A model generated the notes under the pieces. The model was not told where the DNA came from. It worked only from the letters and a program-made list of their open reading frames with translations, and ran no database searches. Source: an uncultured Alphaproteobacteria bacterium (GTDB taxonomy: Bacteria; Pseudomonadota; Alphaproteobacteria; RF32; CAG-239). Taken from it: a stretch of 52,312 bases of DNA. Positions 1-8,969 of the stretch are shown here, one piece after another (position 1 is the stretch's first letter; each line of letters starts with the position of its first letter). The stretch lies in NCBI GenBank assembly GCA_910577205.1, contig CAJTMA010000015.1, positions 1 to 52,312 on the forward strand. The letters run 5' to 3'. Made by a program: the position numbers and the translations under genes.

Positions 1-701
1 TATTGCGCTGCCCGTTTGCGCTTTCTGATGACAATCAGGTGTTCTGCGGAGGAGGTAGCGGCGCTGCCGATGAGGTTGTTCAGGATGTCAGTGTTGGGGC
101 TATTGTTTATGGTGACGGGACAGTAGCGAGCGGTATCGTAACCGGTAAAACCCCGATAGGCGTGGTTTTTGATACAGCCAACCGTTTGGCTGTCGCGCTG
201 ACGGATGTAAAGAAAGACGGTACGGCGGGAAGTGAGGAGATGCAGTGGTCAAGTGCGGAATGTGCTACGCCGGGGGTACAAAATTGCAGCCATTCAGAAA
301 TTTCATATGCTATAAATTCAACACCTATTACTTGTGGTGTAGACGGCCGTTTGAATACCAATGCGATATTGGCAAGTACCTGTAACGGCACGACGTATGC
401 AGCAGATGCGACAAATAACTATGAGCCTTCAGGCTGTACAAAAGAGTTCTGTAAAAAGAGTAAGTGGTTTTTACCCAGCTTAAGAGATTTGCAAGATATT
501 CATTTGCAAAAAACACAAATTGATGCCTCATTGACACTTTTGAAAGGTTATAGCGTTACGGTTATAAGGAATGATAGGTATTGGTCTTCTACCGAGAGTG
601 GCGATGGCTTCGCGTGGGGAGACGGTATGTATACCGGTAACAGGGCTCGCCTCGGTAAGTGCACTAACGATATCTACGTCCGGCCAGTGGTTAAGTTTTA
701 G
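1..701 (+). CDS. Cysteine-rich DUF1566-like exported protein, 3' part
   Basis: The reading frame is open from the first base, so the gene begins outside the window. The visible part is about 233 residues. It starts with a Leu-Arg-Cys-Pro-Phe motif and is rich in Cys, Gly, Ser and Thr. Its C-terminal third has the pattern of DUF1566/Lcl domains: FLPSLRDLQDI, then YWSSTE, then a final VRPVVKF. DUF1566 proteins are usually extracellular or envelope proteins of unknown function. The Leu-Arg/Lys-Cys-Pro-Phe motif recurs in the truncated gene at the right end of the window, so both may belong to one cysteine-rich surface family. The gene ends one base from the stop of the convergent downstream gene. 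The TTG at base 3 is not a convincing start, since coding sequence appears to continue upstream. Confidence 0.7.
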   Translation, partial: LRCPFALSDDNQVFCGGGSGAADEVVQDVSVGAIVYGDGTVASGIVTGKTPIGVVFDTANRLAVALTDVKKDGTAGSEEMQWSSAECATPGVQNCSHSEISYAINSTPITCGVDGRLNTNAILASTCNGTTYAADATNNYEPSGCTKEFCKKSKWFLPSLRDLQDIHLQKTQIDASLTLLKGYSVTVIRNDRYWSSTESGDGFAWGDGMYTGNRARLGKCTNDIYVRPVVKF

Positions 702-702
702 C

Positions 703-2202
703 TTATTCTTTCAGTTTTTGGCGGTTTGCATAGGAGATTAGCGGGGAGAGGCGTTTATCTATATTGGTGGTTGCGGCGTCGCCGAACAGGGCGGCGTCTC
801 TTTTGCCAGCCAGAGCATTAGTTACAACTGTTTTGAACATAATATGGTTAATATGCCCTAAGTTAGCGGAAGTGCTGTTTTGCAGGCGGTGTCCGTCGCG
901 CCATTCTTTTTGGCGCGGGTCAATTTTTTTTGTTGCCGGGAGGTGGGTGTCCAGTGTTAGGCGTCCCGGGCGTGCGTTTTTGTCTTTCAGCTTATCGACC
1001 AGGCGTCCTTCTTTATCGAATTGAAATGGGGTTTCAGGCATCGGGCTGGCTATAATAAAATCACCCGCGGCGGTTTCTGTTACTTTGCTGTCGATTGTTT
1101 TTAAATCGTCTTTGGTTATGCTGATTTGCGAATACAATTCCGGGAAGTTTGTCATCATGACGTGTTCGGGGTTATCTGCGCCGTTGACATCATTAGACAT
1201 GAAATAAACACCGGAGTAATCAGGATTTTTTTCAAGCGGCGGCATCGCATAGCTGATGAGCATAACGTTTTTCATTGCCTGAGTGACTGTTTCCGGCTCG
1301 TAAATCTGTTCTGCAAGATTTTTGAATGCTTTCAGGCAGCGGTGCGCATCGGCTGTAGAAGCACAATAACCAATGATGTGCAGATTTTTCATATTCTCAA
1401 TGAAGTCTTTATCCGGGTAGCGGCTGCCGGAGATAATTTCATTGTCTTCATTGTATTGTATATTTTTACCGAGAAAGTTGCTCCAGTGTGTTTGGGCGAA
1501 ACAAGTATCTGCTTCGTTAAATTCTTCCGGATAGCGCAGCGATGTGAGCACATTGGCAACGGCAACTTCTTCAGGGTAGTTGGTTGGCATATGAATAAAA
1601 AAGGTTTTCAGGTCTTCATGTTTGCTGCCGGAAAAGACATCCTGCATATCATGGCGAAAAACTTTTTTGGCCAGCGTTTCATTGGGCGGGCAGCGGTTAG
1701 GGTCAAAAATGTATAAAGCCGGTGTTGCCGCTTTGGCCGGAATTTTGGAGGGAAGCAGTGTCACATTGCCGCGGGTGTCTTGAAAGCGGACTTTCCAGGT
1801 GGTGTAATCATAAACATCCGAAAGCTGCTGAACCCGGCGGCCTTTAAGGCGGTGATAACGGCTGCGGGAAATTAAGTATTGCGCGGAGCTGTCAAACAGG
1901 CTGATTAAATCCTTATCGTGGCTGAATTCGCTGCTGACATTAGGAAGTTTATGGACATTGCGTATCATATAAAAGCGAAGGCTGGAACAAAATTGTGCCA
2001 ATTTTTTGTCGGAAATATAATGGTGAGAGGTGTCAACCGGCTGTTGTCCGCAGCGTTTTAGAAAAAGGTTAAACCTTTCGATAAATTTGCTTTCCAGCGG
2101 AGTCTTGTCTATGGTTTCATTTGAACCATAAAAAGTGGATTGGTTTAAGACTTCTTCCTGGAATTTATCATAAAACAATTTGGCAAACGGATTATTCAGC
2201 AC
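703..2202 (-). CDS. Hypothetical protein, 499 aa
   Basis: I do not recognise this protein. I place the start at GTG 2202 because AAGGGGAG (2211-2218) sits eight bases upstream. An upstream TTG at 2250 in the same frame has no ribosome binding site. No signal peptide or membrane segment is evident, so it is probably cytoplasmic. The sequence mixes charged and aromatic residues, with a His-His near the N-terminus and clustered Lys/Arg and Asn near the C-terminus. A central part (LHIIGYCASTADAHRCLKAF) could be an alpha/beta core. It lies 85 bases downstream of the TPR lipoprotein on the same strand and converges on the DUF1566-like gene. Its length and codon use look like a real gene. No function is offered. 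Confidence 0.75.
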   Translation of the reverse strand: MLNNPFAKLFYDKFQEEVLNQSTFYGSNETIDKTPLESKFIERFNLFLKRCGQQPVDTSHHYISDKKLAQFCSSLRFYMIRNVHKLPNVSSEFSHDKDLISLFDSSAQYLISRSRYHRLKGRRVQQLSDVYDYTTWKVRFQDTRGNVTLLPSKIPAKAATPALYIFDPNRCPPNETLAKKVFRHDMQDVFSGSKHEDLKTFFIHMPTNYPEEVAVANVLTSLRYPEEFNEADTCFAQTHWSNFLGKNIQYNEDNEIISGSRYPDKDFIENMKNLHIIGYCASTADAHRCLKAFKNLAEQIYEPETVTQAMKNVMLISYAMPPLEKNPDYSGVYFMSNDVNGADNPEHVMMTNFPELYSQISITKDDLKTIDSKVTETAAGDFIIASPMPETPFQFDKEGRLVDKLKDKNARPGRLTLDTHLPATKKIDPRQKEWRDGHRLQNSTSANLGHINHIMFKTVVTNALAGKRDAALFGDAATTNIDKRLSPLISYANRQKLKE

Positions 2203-2287
2203 AATTCTTGCTCCCCTTGGTATGCTTCTTTGTCTATTAATAGCATACAAAAGGTGCTTTGTCCATCAATAATAAAGGCGCTTTTGT

Positions 2288-4078
2288 CTAATCTTTGCTA
2301 ATGGCGTTGATTTTTTCTTCAATGCTTTTTTTATCATAAGCATGAGGACGATGGCCTTTAACACCGTGGATTATTTTTTTCTCGACATTGCTGCGGATAA
2401 CTTCGCCGCTGTCATCGGGCAGAGTCAGAGCGTGATTCCACTGGAAACGGGCCTCATTACGGCGGCCGCCCAGCCAATAGGCATTGCCAAGATGGTCGTT
2501 AATCAGGGCGTTAGCTGGTTCTAGTTCTGCCGCTTTTTCCAGATATTTTATGGCCTGGTTATACATACCGATTTCATAAAATGCCCAGCCAAGGCTGTCG
2601 GTGATATGTCCGTCCGTCGGATATTGGTTATAGGCATCAACGACCATGCCGAAAGCTTTTTCGACATTTTTGCCTTGTTTCAGCCAGCTGTAGCCGAGAT
2701 AGTTTTGGATGAGGTAATTATTGGGGCTGATTTCCAATGCTTTGAGCAGATTTTCTTCCGCTTTGTCCCATTGCTTGTTATTTTCGTAAGAGATGCCCAG
2801 CGCGTAGTAAAGAACCCACTGCTGGGAAGCGCCGTCAGGTAGTTTTCCCAAGGCTTCCTCATAGTAACGGATGGCTTCGCGCGGTTTGTTTTGCAGGCGC
2901 AGGACATCGCCCAAATCTAACAAAACCTGATAGTTTCCCGGAGATTCAAGCGCTAAAGATTTTAACAGGATTTCGGCATTTTTGTAATCTTGCAGCGAAA
3001 CGTAGTTGTTGGCTTTTTTGATTTGAGCCGAGTAGTATGCAACGGATTCTTCCGGAATTTCATTATAGACATCATTGGCTTCGGCATACATTTCGCGATT
3101 TTCGAGAATGTCAGCTAAGAGCAGTTTGGCTAAGTCATAATTCTGATTTGAATAAATAGAGAGGCAAATGAAAATATGCGCGATGTCAACACCGGAAGGG
3201 CCTTGGCGCAGAGTGGCGGCAATGCTGAATAGGGCTTCAGACAAGCCGAGCTGCGGCGTTGTGATAATCTTTTTTGTTTCGGCGGGAGTGGCGCGGCGGA
3301 CGTTGTTTGCCAATTTGTTTAACATATCGACCATTAATTTGTCGTCGCTGTATTTGTTGACTAAGGCAACAGCTTTGTCCTGCTGTCCGCTGCGGATGTA
3401 AAAATTGGTGATGATTTGCAAGGCGCGGAAAGACATTTCCAGGCTTTCCTCATTGACAATGACTTCGTAGTGGCGGCGCGCTGCGTCTGTGCGGTCAAAA
3501 TAATCATTAATCATTCCGGCGTGGAAGTTGTAGAGTGCGCGGAAGCTGGGTTCTTTGCTGATGATGCTAAGCTCTTTCAGGGCATTATCCGGTTGGTTTT
3601 TTCCGGCATAAGCCCAAGCCTTTATCAGCGGATTGATAAATTCTTTATAAATCGGTCCATCAAGTTTGTTAATGGTTTGAAGCGTTTGGGCATAGTTGCC
3701 TTGTTTCATGTCTTCAACGGCGATAATAATGTAGGTGATGTTATTTTTGTCGCCTTTTTTGAGGGATTCTTTGGCATAGCGCGCTGCTTCTTCTATCCGT
3801 CCCCGAGAGGCTAAAATGACATATATCTGGCTGCGCAGATTTTGGTTGTCAGGATCTTGGTTGAGCGCCTGGATGTAGTAGTCCGCAGCAGTGTTAAAGT
3901 TTTTGCGCTGGTGGGCGATGCGTCCGGCCAGATATGCCCCGTATGATTTTTGCATATGGCTGCCGGGGGTTGCCGCTACAGACTGGCGGGGTGTGGTTTC
4001 AATCTTTTGATGGTTAGAGCAGGAGTTAAAGAGAATGAACCCGAAAATAACGACCAATAAGTAACTGACTTTTGCCAT
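2288..4078 (-). CDS. TPR-repeat lipoprotein, 596 aa
   Basis: The N-terminus is a hydrophobic signal followed by a lipobox-like FNSC at residues 17-20, which suggests lipidation at Cys20 and an inner- or outer-membrane anchor in the periplasm. The rest is almost entirely tetratricopeptide repeats. Units such as GRIAHQRKNFNTAADYYIQA near residue 55, and several between about 380 and 540, show the A-Y-G-A-P helix-pair pattern. TPR proteins scaffold protein complexes. Large TPR lipoproteins in alphaproteobacteria are often linked to envelope assembly or secretion, but the partner cannot be read here. The ATG at 4078 follows AGGGTTAATT, a weak ribosome site. The divergent neighbour is the uracil-DNA glycosylase, 153 bases away, so promoters for both probably lie in that gap. 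Confidence 0.85.
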   Translation of the reverse strand: MAKVSYLLVVIFGFILFNSCSNHQKIETTPRQSVAATPGSHMQKSYGAYLAGRIAHQRKNFNTAADYYIQALNQDPDNQNLRSQIYVILASRGRIEEAARYAKESLKKGDKNNITYIIIAVEDMKQGNYAQTLQTINKLDGPIYKEFINPLIKAWAYAGKNQPDNALKELSIISKEPSFRALYNFHAGMINDYFDRTDAARRHYEVIVNEESLEMSFRALQIITNFYIRSGQQDKAVALVNKYSDDKLMVDMLNKLANNVRRATPAETKKIITTPQLGLSEALFSIAATLRQGPSGVDIAHIFICLSIYSNQNYDLAKLLLADILENREMYAEANDVYNEIPEESVAYYSAQIKKANNYVSLQDYKNAEILLKSLALESPGNYQVLLDLGDVLRLQNKPREAIRYYEEALGKLPDGASQQWVLYYALGISYENNKQWDKAEENLLKALEISPNNYLIQNYLGYSWLKQGKNVEKAFGMVVDAYNQYPTDGHITDSLGWAFYEIGMYNQAIKYLEKAAELEPANALINDHLGNAYWLGGRRNEARFQWNHALTLPDDSGEVIRSNVEKKIIHGVKGHRPHAYDKKSIEEKINAISKD

Positions 4079-4231
4079 AATTAACCCTGTCCTGAATTAA
4101 ATGATTAGGAATCGCTTTATTCTACAATAGTTTTGCAATCATACAACAGCAATTTGTGTTTATATACTATTATGTGTAAATATTTAATTATTAAATGACA
4201 AAATAAAAGATTTGCTTTAACTTAGCCTATT

Positions 4232-5035
4232 ATGAATGAAAATCTGGGCATAAAAGAAATTCTCGACTGGTATATTACCGCAGGGGTAGACGAAATCTGC
4301 GGTGAAGTGCCTTTTGCTTTGGCTGAACCCGAGCAAGAGGTGCGCAAGCCTTTGCCGGTTGCGGCTGTGGCAGCCCGCCCGGCGGAAAGTTCTGCCCGCC
4401 CGGCAACCACCGAATTGGCTCAGGCAACAATCAGCGCCTGCCAGAGTGCGCGCGAGTTGTGCATGAAAGCGGAAACATTGGCTGATTTGAAAGCCTTGGT
4501 CGAAGGCTTTGACGGCTGTGCGTTGAAGCTGACTGCCAATAAGACGGTTTTTGGTTATGGAAGCGAGAATGCCCGTCTGTTATTAATCGGTGAAGCTCCG
4601 GGAGCAGATGAGGATCGGAGCGGCGTTCCTTTTGTGGGACGCAGCGGGCATTTGTTGGAAAAAATGCTGAAAGCTATCGGTTTTGACCGGGATGATTGTT
4701 TTATTACTAATGTTTTGCCGTGGCGTCCGCCGGGAAACCGTACGCCGACCGAAGGCGAAATTGCCGTTTGTCTGCCGTTTTTGAAAAGACAGATTGATTT
4801 GGTGTCACCTGAAGCAATTATGATTTTGGGCGGCAGTGCGGCAAATGCACTGCTGGATAATGGTGAGCCGATTTCTAAAATGCGCGGCAAGTGGCTGGAA
4901 TACAAAAAGACTGACGGCAATAAAGTTCCCGTCTTGGCGAGTTTCCATCCGGCTTATTTATTGCGTAACAGCGGGCAGAAAGCCAAAGCATGGGTTGATA
5001 TGCTGCGAATGAAGCAAAAATTGAGCAATAATTAA
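4232..5035 (+). CDS. Uracil-DNA glycosylase, family 4-like
   Basis: This enzyme removes uracil from DNA at the start of base excision repair. The catalytic domain covers about residues 85-262. It has GEAPG at 120-124, followed by the acidic GADED, FITNVLPWRPPGNR around 157-170, and the C-terminal HPAYLLR at 239-245, all hallmarks of the UDG family 4/5 group. The first 80 residues are a low-complexity Ala/Pro/Glu-rich extension, as in alphaproteobacterial homologues once annotated as phage SPO1 DNA-polymerase-related. Canonical family 4 enzymes hold a [4Fe-4S] cluster with four cysteines. Here only Cys96 and Cys180 fit, while the other two positions appear to be Lys99 and Trp164. The cluster is therefore probably missing or altered. 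The family call is firm and the exact subfamily uncertain. Confidence 0.9.
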   Translation: MNENLGIKEILDWYITAGVDEICGEVPFALAEPEQEVRKPLPVAAVAARPAESSARPATTELAQATISACQSARELCMKAETLADLKALVEGFDGCALKLTANKTVFGYGSENARLLLIGEAPGADEDRSGVPFVGRSGHLLEKMLKAIGFDRDDCFITNVLPWRPPGNRTPTEGEIAVCLPFLKRQIDLVSPEAIMILGGSAANALLDNGEPISKMRGKWLEYKKTDGNKVPVLASFHPAYLLRNSGQKAKAWVDMLRMKQKLSNN

Positions 5036-5125
5036 AGATATTATCTTTTTGTTCATCTTTTTTGCGTAAACTGGATAAAGATATTATTAGGATGAATCAA
5101 GTTTTTAACTGGTGAAGGAAGTAAA

Positions 5126-5902
5126 ATGGTCATCAATAAACGATTTTTGTTGGGTGCAACTTGCGCTTTGCTGGCGTTGAGCGCTGTTCCTGCTTGGGCG
5201 GAAGGCGAAGAAAATGAGGACGGTCTGGTTAGCCAGATTAATGAAAATGAGCCGGCGGTGTTGTTTAAGGTTCATAACATCAAGCCTATTAAAAATAATG
5301 AAGGCAAGGTAACAGATTGTGAGTTTAGCGCAACTTTCTTTAATCGTTCGAATAACAACATTGATAATGCTTTGATTAATATTAATTGGCGGGATGATGC
5401 CATTAATAATGTCATTGAAAACGAAAAGCAGGCGGCATTGAAGAAAATTCAGGAAGAGCATTATGGCGAAGATACGTCTATGATGCCTTTGCCTGTTTCT
5501 GATACTGAAAAGACCACTCCGGTAGTGTTAACGGCCAGCGTGCGGATTCCGCCGTTGAAACCTTATCGCCAAGTGTCTTTGCGGTCAAAGATTTCTTCAG
5601 ACCGTTGTTTTCTGATGATGAATGATGCAGGATTTAAGCTGGAGAGTTGTTCTGCAAGCAGTCCGGACAGAACCGGCGTTGCGGTAGTTGCTCCGGGGAC
5701 GACAGTCTGCGATAATTTGTTTAAGTTTGTTTCGGCACGAGATCCGGAGTATTATCGGGAATTTAAGAAAGTTGCCTTTAATGAAGAAGTTAAGGCAAAG
5801 CAATCTGCCCGCAAGCTTGAACAACAGAGCTTGACTGAGCTTTATGACGAAGCTGTGACCGATTTGAACAAAGCAACGGACATTATCGGTCAAATCAGAT
5901 AA
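5126..5902 (+). CDS. Exported protein, first of a tandem related pair
   Basis: The ATG at 5126 follows GAAGGAAGTAAA, a good ribosome site. Residues 1-25 are a Sec signal peptide ending Ala-Trp-Ala before Glu26, so the mature protein is periplasmic or surface-bound. The mature domain (about residues 48-195) has a beta-rich pattern with cysteines near 65, 156 and 170 that could form disulphides. The C-terminal 50 residues are charged and helical. The neighbour at 5933 has a matching arrangement: Val-Thr-Asp/Cys-Cys, an Asn-Arg...Asn...Trp-Arg stretch, a Pro-Pro, then Asp-x-Cys. I read the two as ancient tandem duplicates. The function is unknown. Position just upstream of a lytic transglycosylase suggests an envelope role. 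Confidence 0.75.
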   Translation: MVINKRFLLGATCALLALSAVPAWAEGEENEDGLVSQINENEPAVLFKVHNIKPIKNNEGKVTDCEFSATFFNRSNNNIDNALININWRDDAINNVIENEKQAALKKIQEEHYGEDTSMMPLPVSDTEKTTPVVLTASVRIPPLKPYRQVSLRSKISSDRCFLMMNDAGFKLESCSASSPDRTGVAVVAPGTTVCDNLFKFVSARDPEYYREFKKVAFNEEVKAKQSARKLEQQSLTELYDEAVTDLNKATDIIGQIR

Positions 5903-5932
5903 TAAACACAAACTAAATAAACGGCGGAAAAA

Positions 5933-6661
5933 ATGGGTTCTAAACTTAAAATCGGTTTGACAGCATTTTTAGCAGCAGGGATTTGGATAAGCCCTGTTGC
6001 CGGGCAGATGTTTGGTGATGATGGCGCTGCGGTTTCTTCGTCAGCTCCTGCAGCCGCAAAGGGGCAGGCTAAAGCGCCGGCGACGCAAGGATGGAGCAAT
6101 CGCGACCGCTTGAACTCTTGGGGAAAACAGCCGACAGCAGCCGCGCCGAAAGCAAAAGCTGAGGCCAAGTCTGTGCAGCAGCCTAAACCGCCAGCCAAGG
6201 TCGAGGTTGAGAATCCAGAAGATTATATTTACCAAAACGTGCCGCAGATAAAACGTCCGACGCTTGATGGCGTTAAACGCGGCACTGTGGCTATTTATCC
6301 GCTGGCGACCGGAGATGATGCCAAATTGGCAAATGAAACCTCTATCTTTCTGTTTTACAGTGATTTTACTGTTAATCGATTGATGAGCGGCATGGTGACT
6401 TGTAATGTCAGATTTCAGATTTTGACAACATTGAACCGGCGCTTGAACAATCTCAGCGTTAAGCTGCGCTGGCCGGATATGGAAACGGCGCTCAGCTTTT
6501 CGGATGTTCCGCCAAATCAGACCGTACACTTTGATTATACTTTGATTGGCGACGGTTGTTATTCAATGGATAAAATTCCGAATATTATCGTCAATCGCTG
6601 TCGTGTGAAAGGTTTGTCGCAGAAAGATTGTGCTGCGAAAGTCCGCTGGCTGCGGAAATAG
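5933..6661 (+). CDS. Exported protein, second of a tandem related pair
   Basis: A signal peptide (residues 1 to about 24, ending Val-Ala-Gly before Gln) leads into an Ala/Pro/Lys-rich linker of roughly 70 residues. A compact C-terminal domain follows from about residue 105. The linker resembles those that span the periplasm or peptidoglycan. The domain carries Cys at VTCNVRF, GDGCYSM, NRCRVKG and KDCAAKV, four cysteines suited to two disulphides. It shares spacing with the domain of the gene at 5126. Start codon ATG 5933 is preceded by CGGCGGAAAAA, an acceptable ribosome site. It lies 30 bases after its partner and 33 bases before the lytic transglycosylase, so the three are probably co-transcribed. 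I do not recognise a named family. Confidence 0.72.
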   Translation: MGSKLKIGLTAFLAAGIWISPVAGQMFGDDGAAVSSSAPAAAKGQAKAPATQGWSNRDRLNSWGKQPTAAAPKAKAEAKSVQQPKPPAKVEVENPEDYIYQNVPQIKRPTLDGVKRGTVAIYPLATGDDAKLANETSIFLFYSDFTVNRLMSGMVTCNVRFQILTTLNRRLNNLSVKLRWPDMETALSFSDVPPNQTVHFDYTLIGDGCYSMDKIPNIIVNRCRVKGLSQKDCAAKVRWLRK

Positions 6662-6694
6662 GATTTCGATAATCTCATGTGATGAAAGGTTAAA

Positions 6695-8440
6695 TTGTTG
6701 AGAAAAGCTTTTCTGACAATATTATCTGTTTTGGGCAGTGTGATTTTGTCGCAAGCGGCACTTGCGGCTAAACCGATTATTGATCAGAACTGTTATCAGC
6801 AGATTTTAGATAATCTGGTGGTGAGCAAGCGTGACATCATCAGCTATAAAAAAACTTTCAGGGCCTTGCAGCAAGAAGATTTGGATGAAGCCGGCGATCA
6901 TATTGAAGATGTCAGTAATCAAATTTTGATGGGGCATGTCTTGGCGGAGAAATACCTTTCCAAGAGTTATAAAAGCTCTTATGATGAGCTGAAACGCTGG
7001 CTAAAGCTTTATTATGACCATCCGCAAGCTCCGAGTATTTTTCGCTTGGCAAAGAGCAAATTTAAAGGTGCAGGGGAGGAATTGGCTGAGTTTGAAGATT
7101 TGCTCCCTAAATATGCGCCGTCCCCCTACAGTTGGTTTAATAATCGTTATGAGCAGCTTCCGGAGGCCCGGCGGAAATATGTTCGCAATAAAGTGACAGC
7201 CTTTCGGGGGGCGATTAATAAAGGCAAAACGCTGGCCGCCAAAAATATTTTGGCCGATAAAAAACTGCGGATGTGGATTCCGGACAAAGAATATGATGCG
7301 ATGAGCACGACTTTGGCTACGGTTTATTTGACCGATGGCAATGATAAGCAAGTTTTGCAATTTACAGAAAAAGCCATTCGCCGCAGCAAAGATGCAATGG
7401 CAATGTGGGTAGGTGGTTTGGCTGCCTGGCGGATGGGCAGTTATCAGAAAGCGGCAAATTATTTCAGCAAGCTTGGGGCAAAAGCCGATAATGACGAATG
7501 GCTGGTTAGTGCCGGAGCTTATTGGGCTTATCGTTCTTACTCCCGTTTGAATAAAAAGTCGCAGGCTAATGCTTGGCTGAAAACGGCGGCGAAGTATAAG
7601 CGCACTTTTTATGGAATGCTGGCAAATTATCAACTGGGGCATTCTTGGGCATTTAACTGGGATGATACGGCATATTTTAATGATTTTAACAGTTATGATT
7701 ATGTCAATGATATGCTGGCTTCAAGTGCTATTCAGCGTGCCGTGGTGTTGTTGATGGCGAAAAATCAGGAGTTGGCGGAAAAAGAATTGCGCTATGCATA
7801 CAAAAATATGAATGAGCGGCAGAAAGAGGCCTGCCTTTATCTGGCCGCGCAATATAATATGCCGGCTTTGGGAATTAAGCTGGCTAATGAAATTAAAGAT
7901 AATGAACGCAGTGTTTTTTACGATAACATTGCTTATCCTGTTCCGTCATGGGCGCCTAAAGGTGGATGGAAAGTCAGTCGGGCATTGGTTTTGGCCTTAA
8001 TTCGCCAAGAATCAGCATTCAAACCGGAAGCTCGCAGCGGAGCAGGGGCAAAAGGCCTAATGCAGCTTATGCCCAACACGGCTTATCATGTTACGAAAGA
8101 TCGTCGTCTTAAACGGGACAGTTCGGTGTTATTTGATAAAGACTACAACATGGAGGTCGGACAGCAATATCTGAGTTACCTGATGGGGAAACCATTTGTC
8201 AGTGACAATTTGTTTTATTTGGCAACAGCCTATAATGCCGGTCCCGGAAATCTGTTTAAATGGCAGAAAAAAGCCAAATATAAGAATGATCCGCTTTTGT
8301 TTATCGAAGTTATTCCTGCCCGCGAGACCCGAATTTACATAGAGCGCGTTCTAGCCAACTTCTGGGCATACAATCTGCGTTTCGGAAAAGCGCACAAGAG
8401 TATGGATGAGGTGGCGTCTGGGCAGTGGCCCACCCTTTAA
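6695..8440 (+). CDS. slt: Soluble lytic murein transglycosylase
   Basis: This periplasmic enzyme cleaves the MurNAc-GlcNAc bond of peptidoglycan without water, leaving 1,6-anhydro ends. Residues 1-25 are a signal peptide ending Ala-Leu-Ala-Ala. Residues 30-400 form the helical superhelix (U and L domains) typical of Slt70. The C-terminal SLT domain has IRQESAF with catalytic Glu439, GAKGLMQLMP at 451-460 and the ATAYNAGPGN motif near 510. The length of 581 is close to that of Slt70. The start is TTG at 6695 (or the adjacent TTG at 6698), with GAAAGG about five bases upstream; no ATG gives a sensible signal peptide. Its stop codon abuts the left arm of a large palindrome at 8440. The enzyme may open peptidoglycan for the two exported proteins upstream. 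Confidence 0.93.
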   Translation: MLRKAFLTILSVLGSVILSQAALAAKPIIDQNCYQQILDNLVVSKRDIISYKKTFRALQQEDLDEAGDHIEDVSNQILMGHVLAEKYLSKSYKSSYDELKRWLKLYYDHPQAPSIFRLAKSKFKGAGEELAEFEDLLPKYAPSPYSWFNNRYEQLPEARRKYVRNKVTAFRGAINKGKTLAAKNILADKKLRMWIPDKEYDAMSTTLATVYLTDGNDKQVLQFTEKAIRRSKDAMAMWVGGLAAWRMGSYQKAANYFSKLGAKADNDEWLVSAGAYWAYRSYSRLNKKSQANAWLKTAAKYKRTFYGMLANYQLGHSWAFNWDDTAYFNDFNSYDYVNDMLASSAIQRAVVLLMAKNQELAEKELRYAYKNMNERQKEACLYLAAQYNMPALGIKLANEIKDNERSVFYDNIAYPVPSWAPKGGWKVSRALVLALIRQESAFKPEARSGAGAKGLMQLMPNTAYHVTKDRRLKRDSSVLFDKDYNMEVGQQYLSYLMGKPFVSDNLFYLATAYNAGPGNLFKWQKKAKYKNDPLLFIEVIPARETRIYIERVLANFWAYNLRFGKAHKSMDEVASGQWPTL

Positions 8441-8565
8441 AAAAGTTATTCTATGGATGACTAGAGCAATTTTACGTGGATGATAAAAATTCACGTACTT
8501 ATGTGTACGCTAAAATTTTTATCACCACTATAAATCACTCTATTCCTCTCATATAATAACTTTTT
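8440..8565. repeat. Core-containing nested palindrome E1
   Basis: This is an imperfect inverted repeat with arms of about 50 bases, beginning at the last base of the slt stop codon. The core (8490-8511) holds CACGTAC and TGTACGCT. The inner arms (from TAGAGCAATTTTACGTG on the left) match elements E3 and E9. The outermost 11 bases, AAAAAGTTATT, pair with AATAACTTTTT at 8555-8565 and are not shared with other copies. The right arm ends in a T-run, so the outer stem alone would be a plausible terminator for slt. Confidence 0.85.
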
Positions 8566-8611
8566 GTCAGCACTCTTAAAAATAACGGTACTTTAGGGCG
8601 ATTAATAATTC

Positions 8612-8710
8612 CATGGTCAACTAGTGCAGAATTATCAGGACGAAAGTGTCCTCACGTACGTCTATGTACGCTCCGGTACTTTCGCCTTTAATTCTTACTA
8701 TTTGACTCAT
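8612..8710. repeat. Core-containing nested palindrome E1b
   Basis: The core at 8651-8675 has CTCACGTAC, a short loop and TGTACGCTCCG. The arms differ from those of E1 but pair with each other: ATGGTCAACTAGTGCAG on the left against the complement of CTTACTATTTGACTCAT on the right, and CGAAAGT against ACTTTCG next to the core. Unlike most copies it is not immediately next to a stop codon, and its outer arm has no T-run. Confidence 0.75.
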
Positions 8711-8782
8711 ATAATCTCCACTTAATATTTACATACTCTATTATGTAGGATAGACAAAGTAAAATCATGGGCTTAATCAGGC

Positions 8783-8811
8783 TTGTTTTGGTCTTTTTTT
8801 TATGGTATACT
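8783..8811 (+). promoter_or_regulatory. Putative sigma-70-type promoter
   Basis: TTGTTT (8783-8788) and TATACT (8806-8811) are separated by 17 bases in an AT-rich region without a gene. A transcript starting near 8818 would carry an approximately 150-base leader before the small membrane protein at 8970. This is a motif match only. Confidence 0.5.
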
Positions 8812-8969
8812 AGCCTTAGTTTATATATTTTTTTATGAGATTTTGTTTTAGGGAGTTTTTATTTTTTTAGCGTAAGGTTTTTGAGAGTTTGATTCAGTTC
8901 GAATTTTAGTTACCGAGAAGTTTTAAGATTGATTTTCCCTTATTATTAACTTTAAAAATTTTTATTAAA

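Larger units (their letters stand above)
8441..8969. other. Intergenic stretch of 529 bases
   Basis: The first half holds two palindromic elements (E1 and E1b). From about 8711 to 8969 the sequence is very AT-rich. It contains a sigma-70-like promoter at 8783-8811 and a leader of roughly 150 bases before the small membrane protein gene. I see no convincing gene. An 11-codon ORF (ATG at 8835) is the only short frame of note, and it is not supported by a ribosome site. Confidence 0.6.

Noticed and set aside
1126..1716. Plus-strand frame (196 codons) opposite the 499-residue hypothetical gene
   Set aside because: It has no ribosome binding site, and the minus-strand frame is much longer with a strong Shine-Dalgarno, so this is taken as a shadow.
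7001..7642. Minus-strand frame (213 codons) opposite the lytic transglycosylase
   Set aside because: The plus-strand gene has clear domains through this region, and the antisense product has no recognisable pattern.
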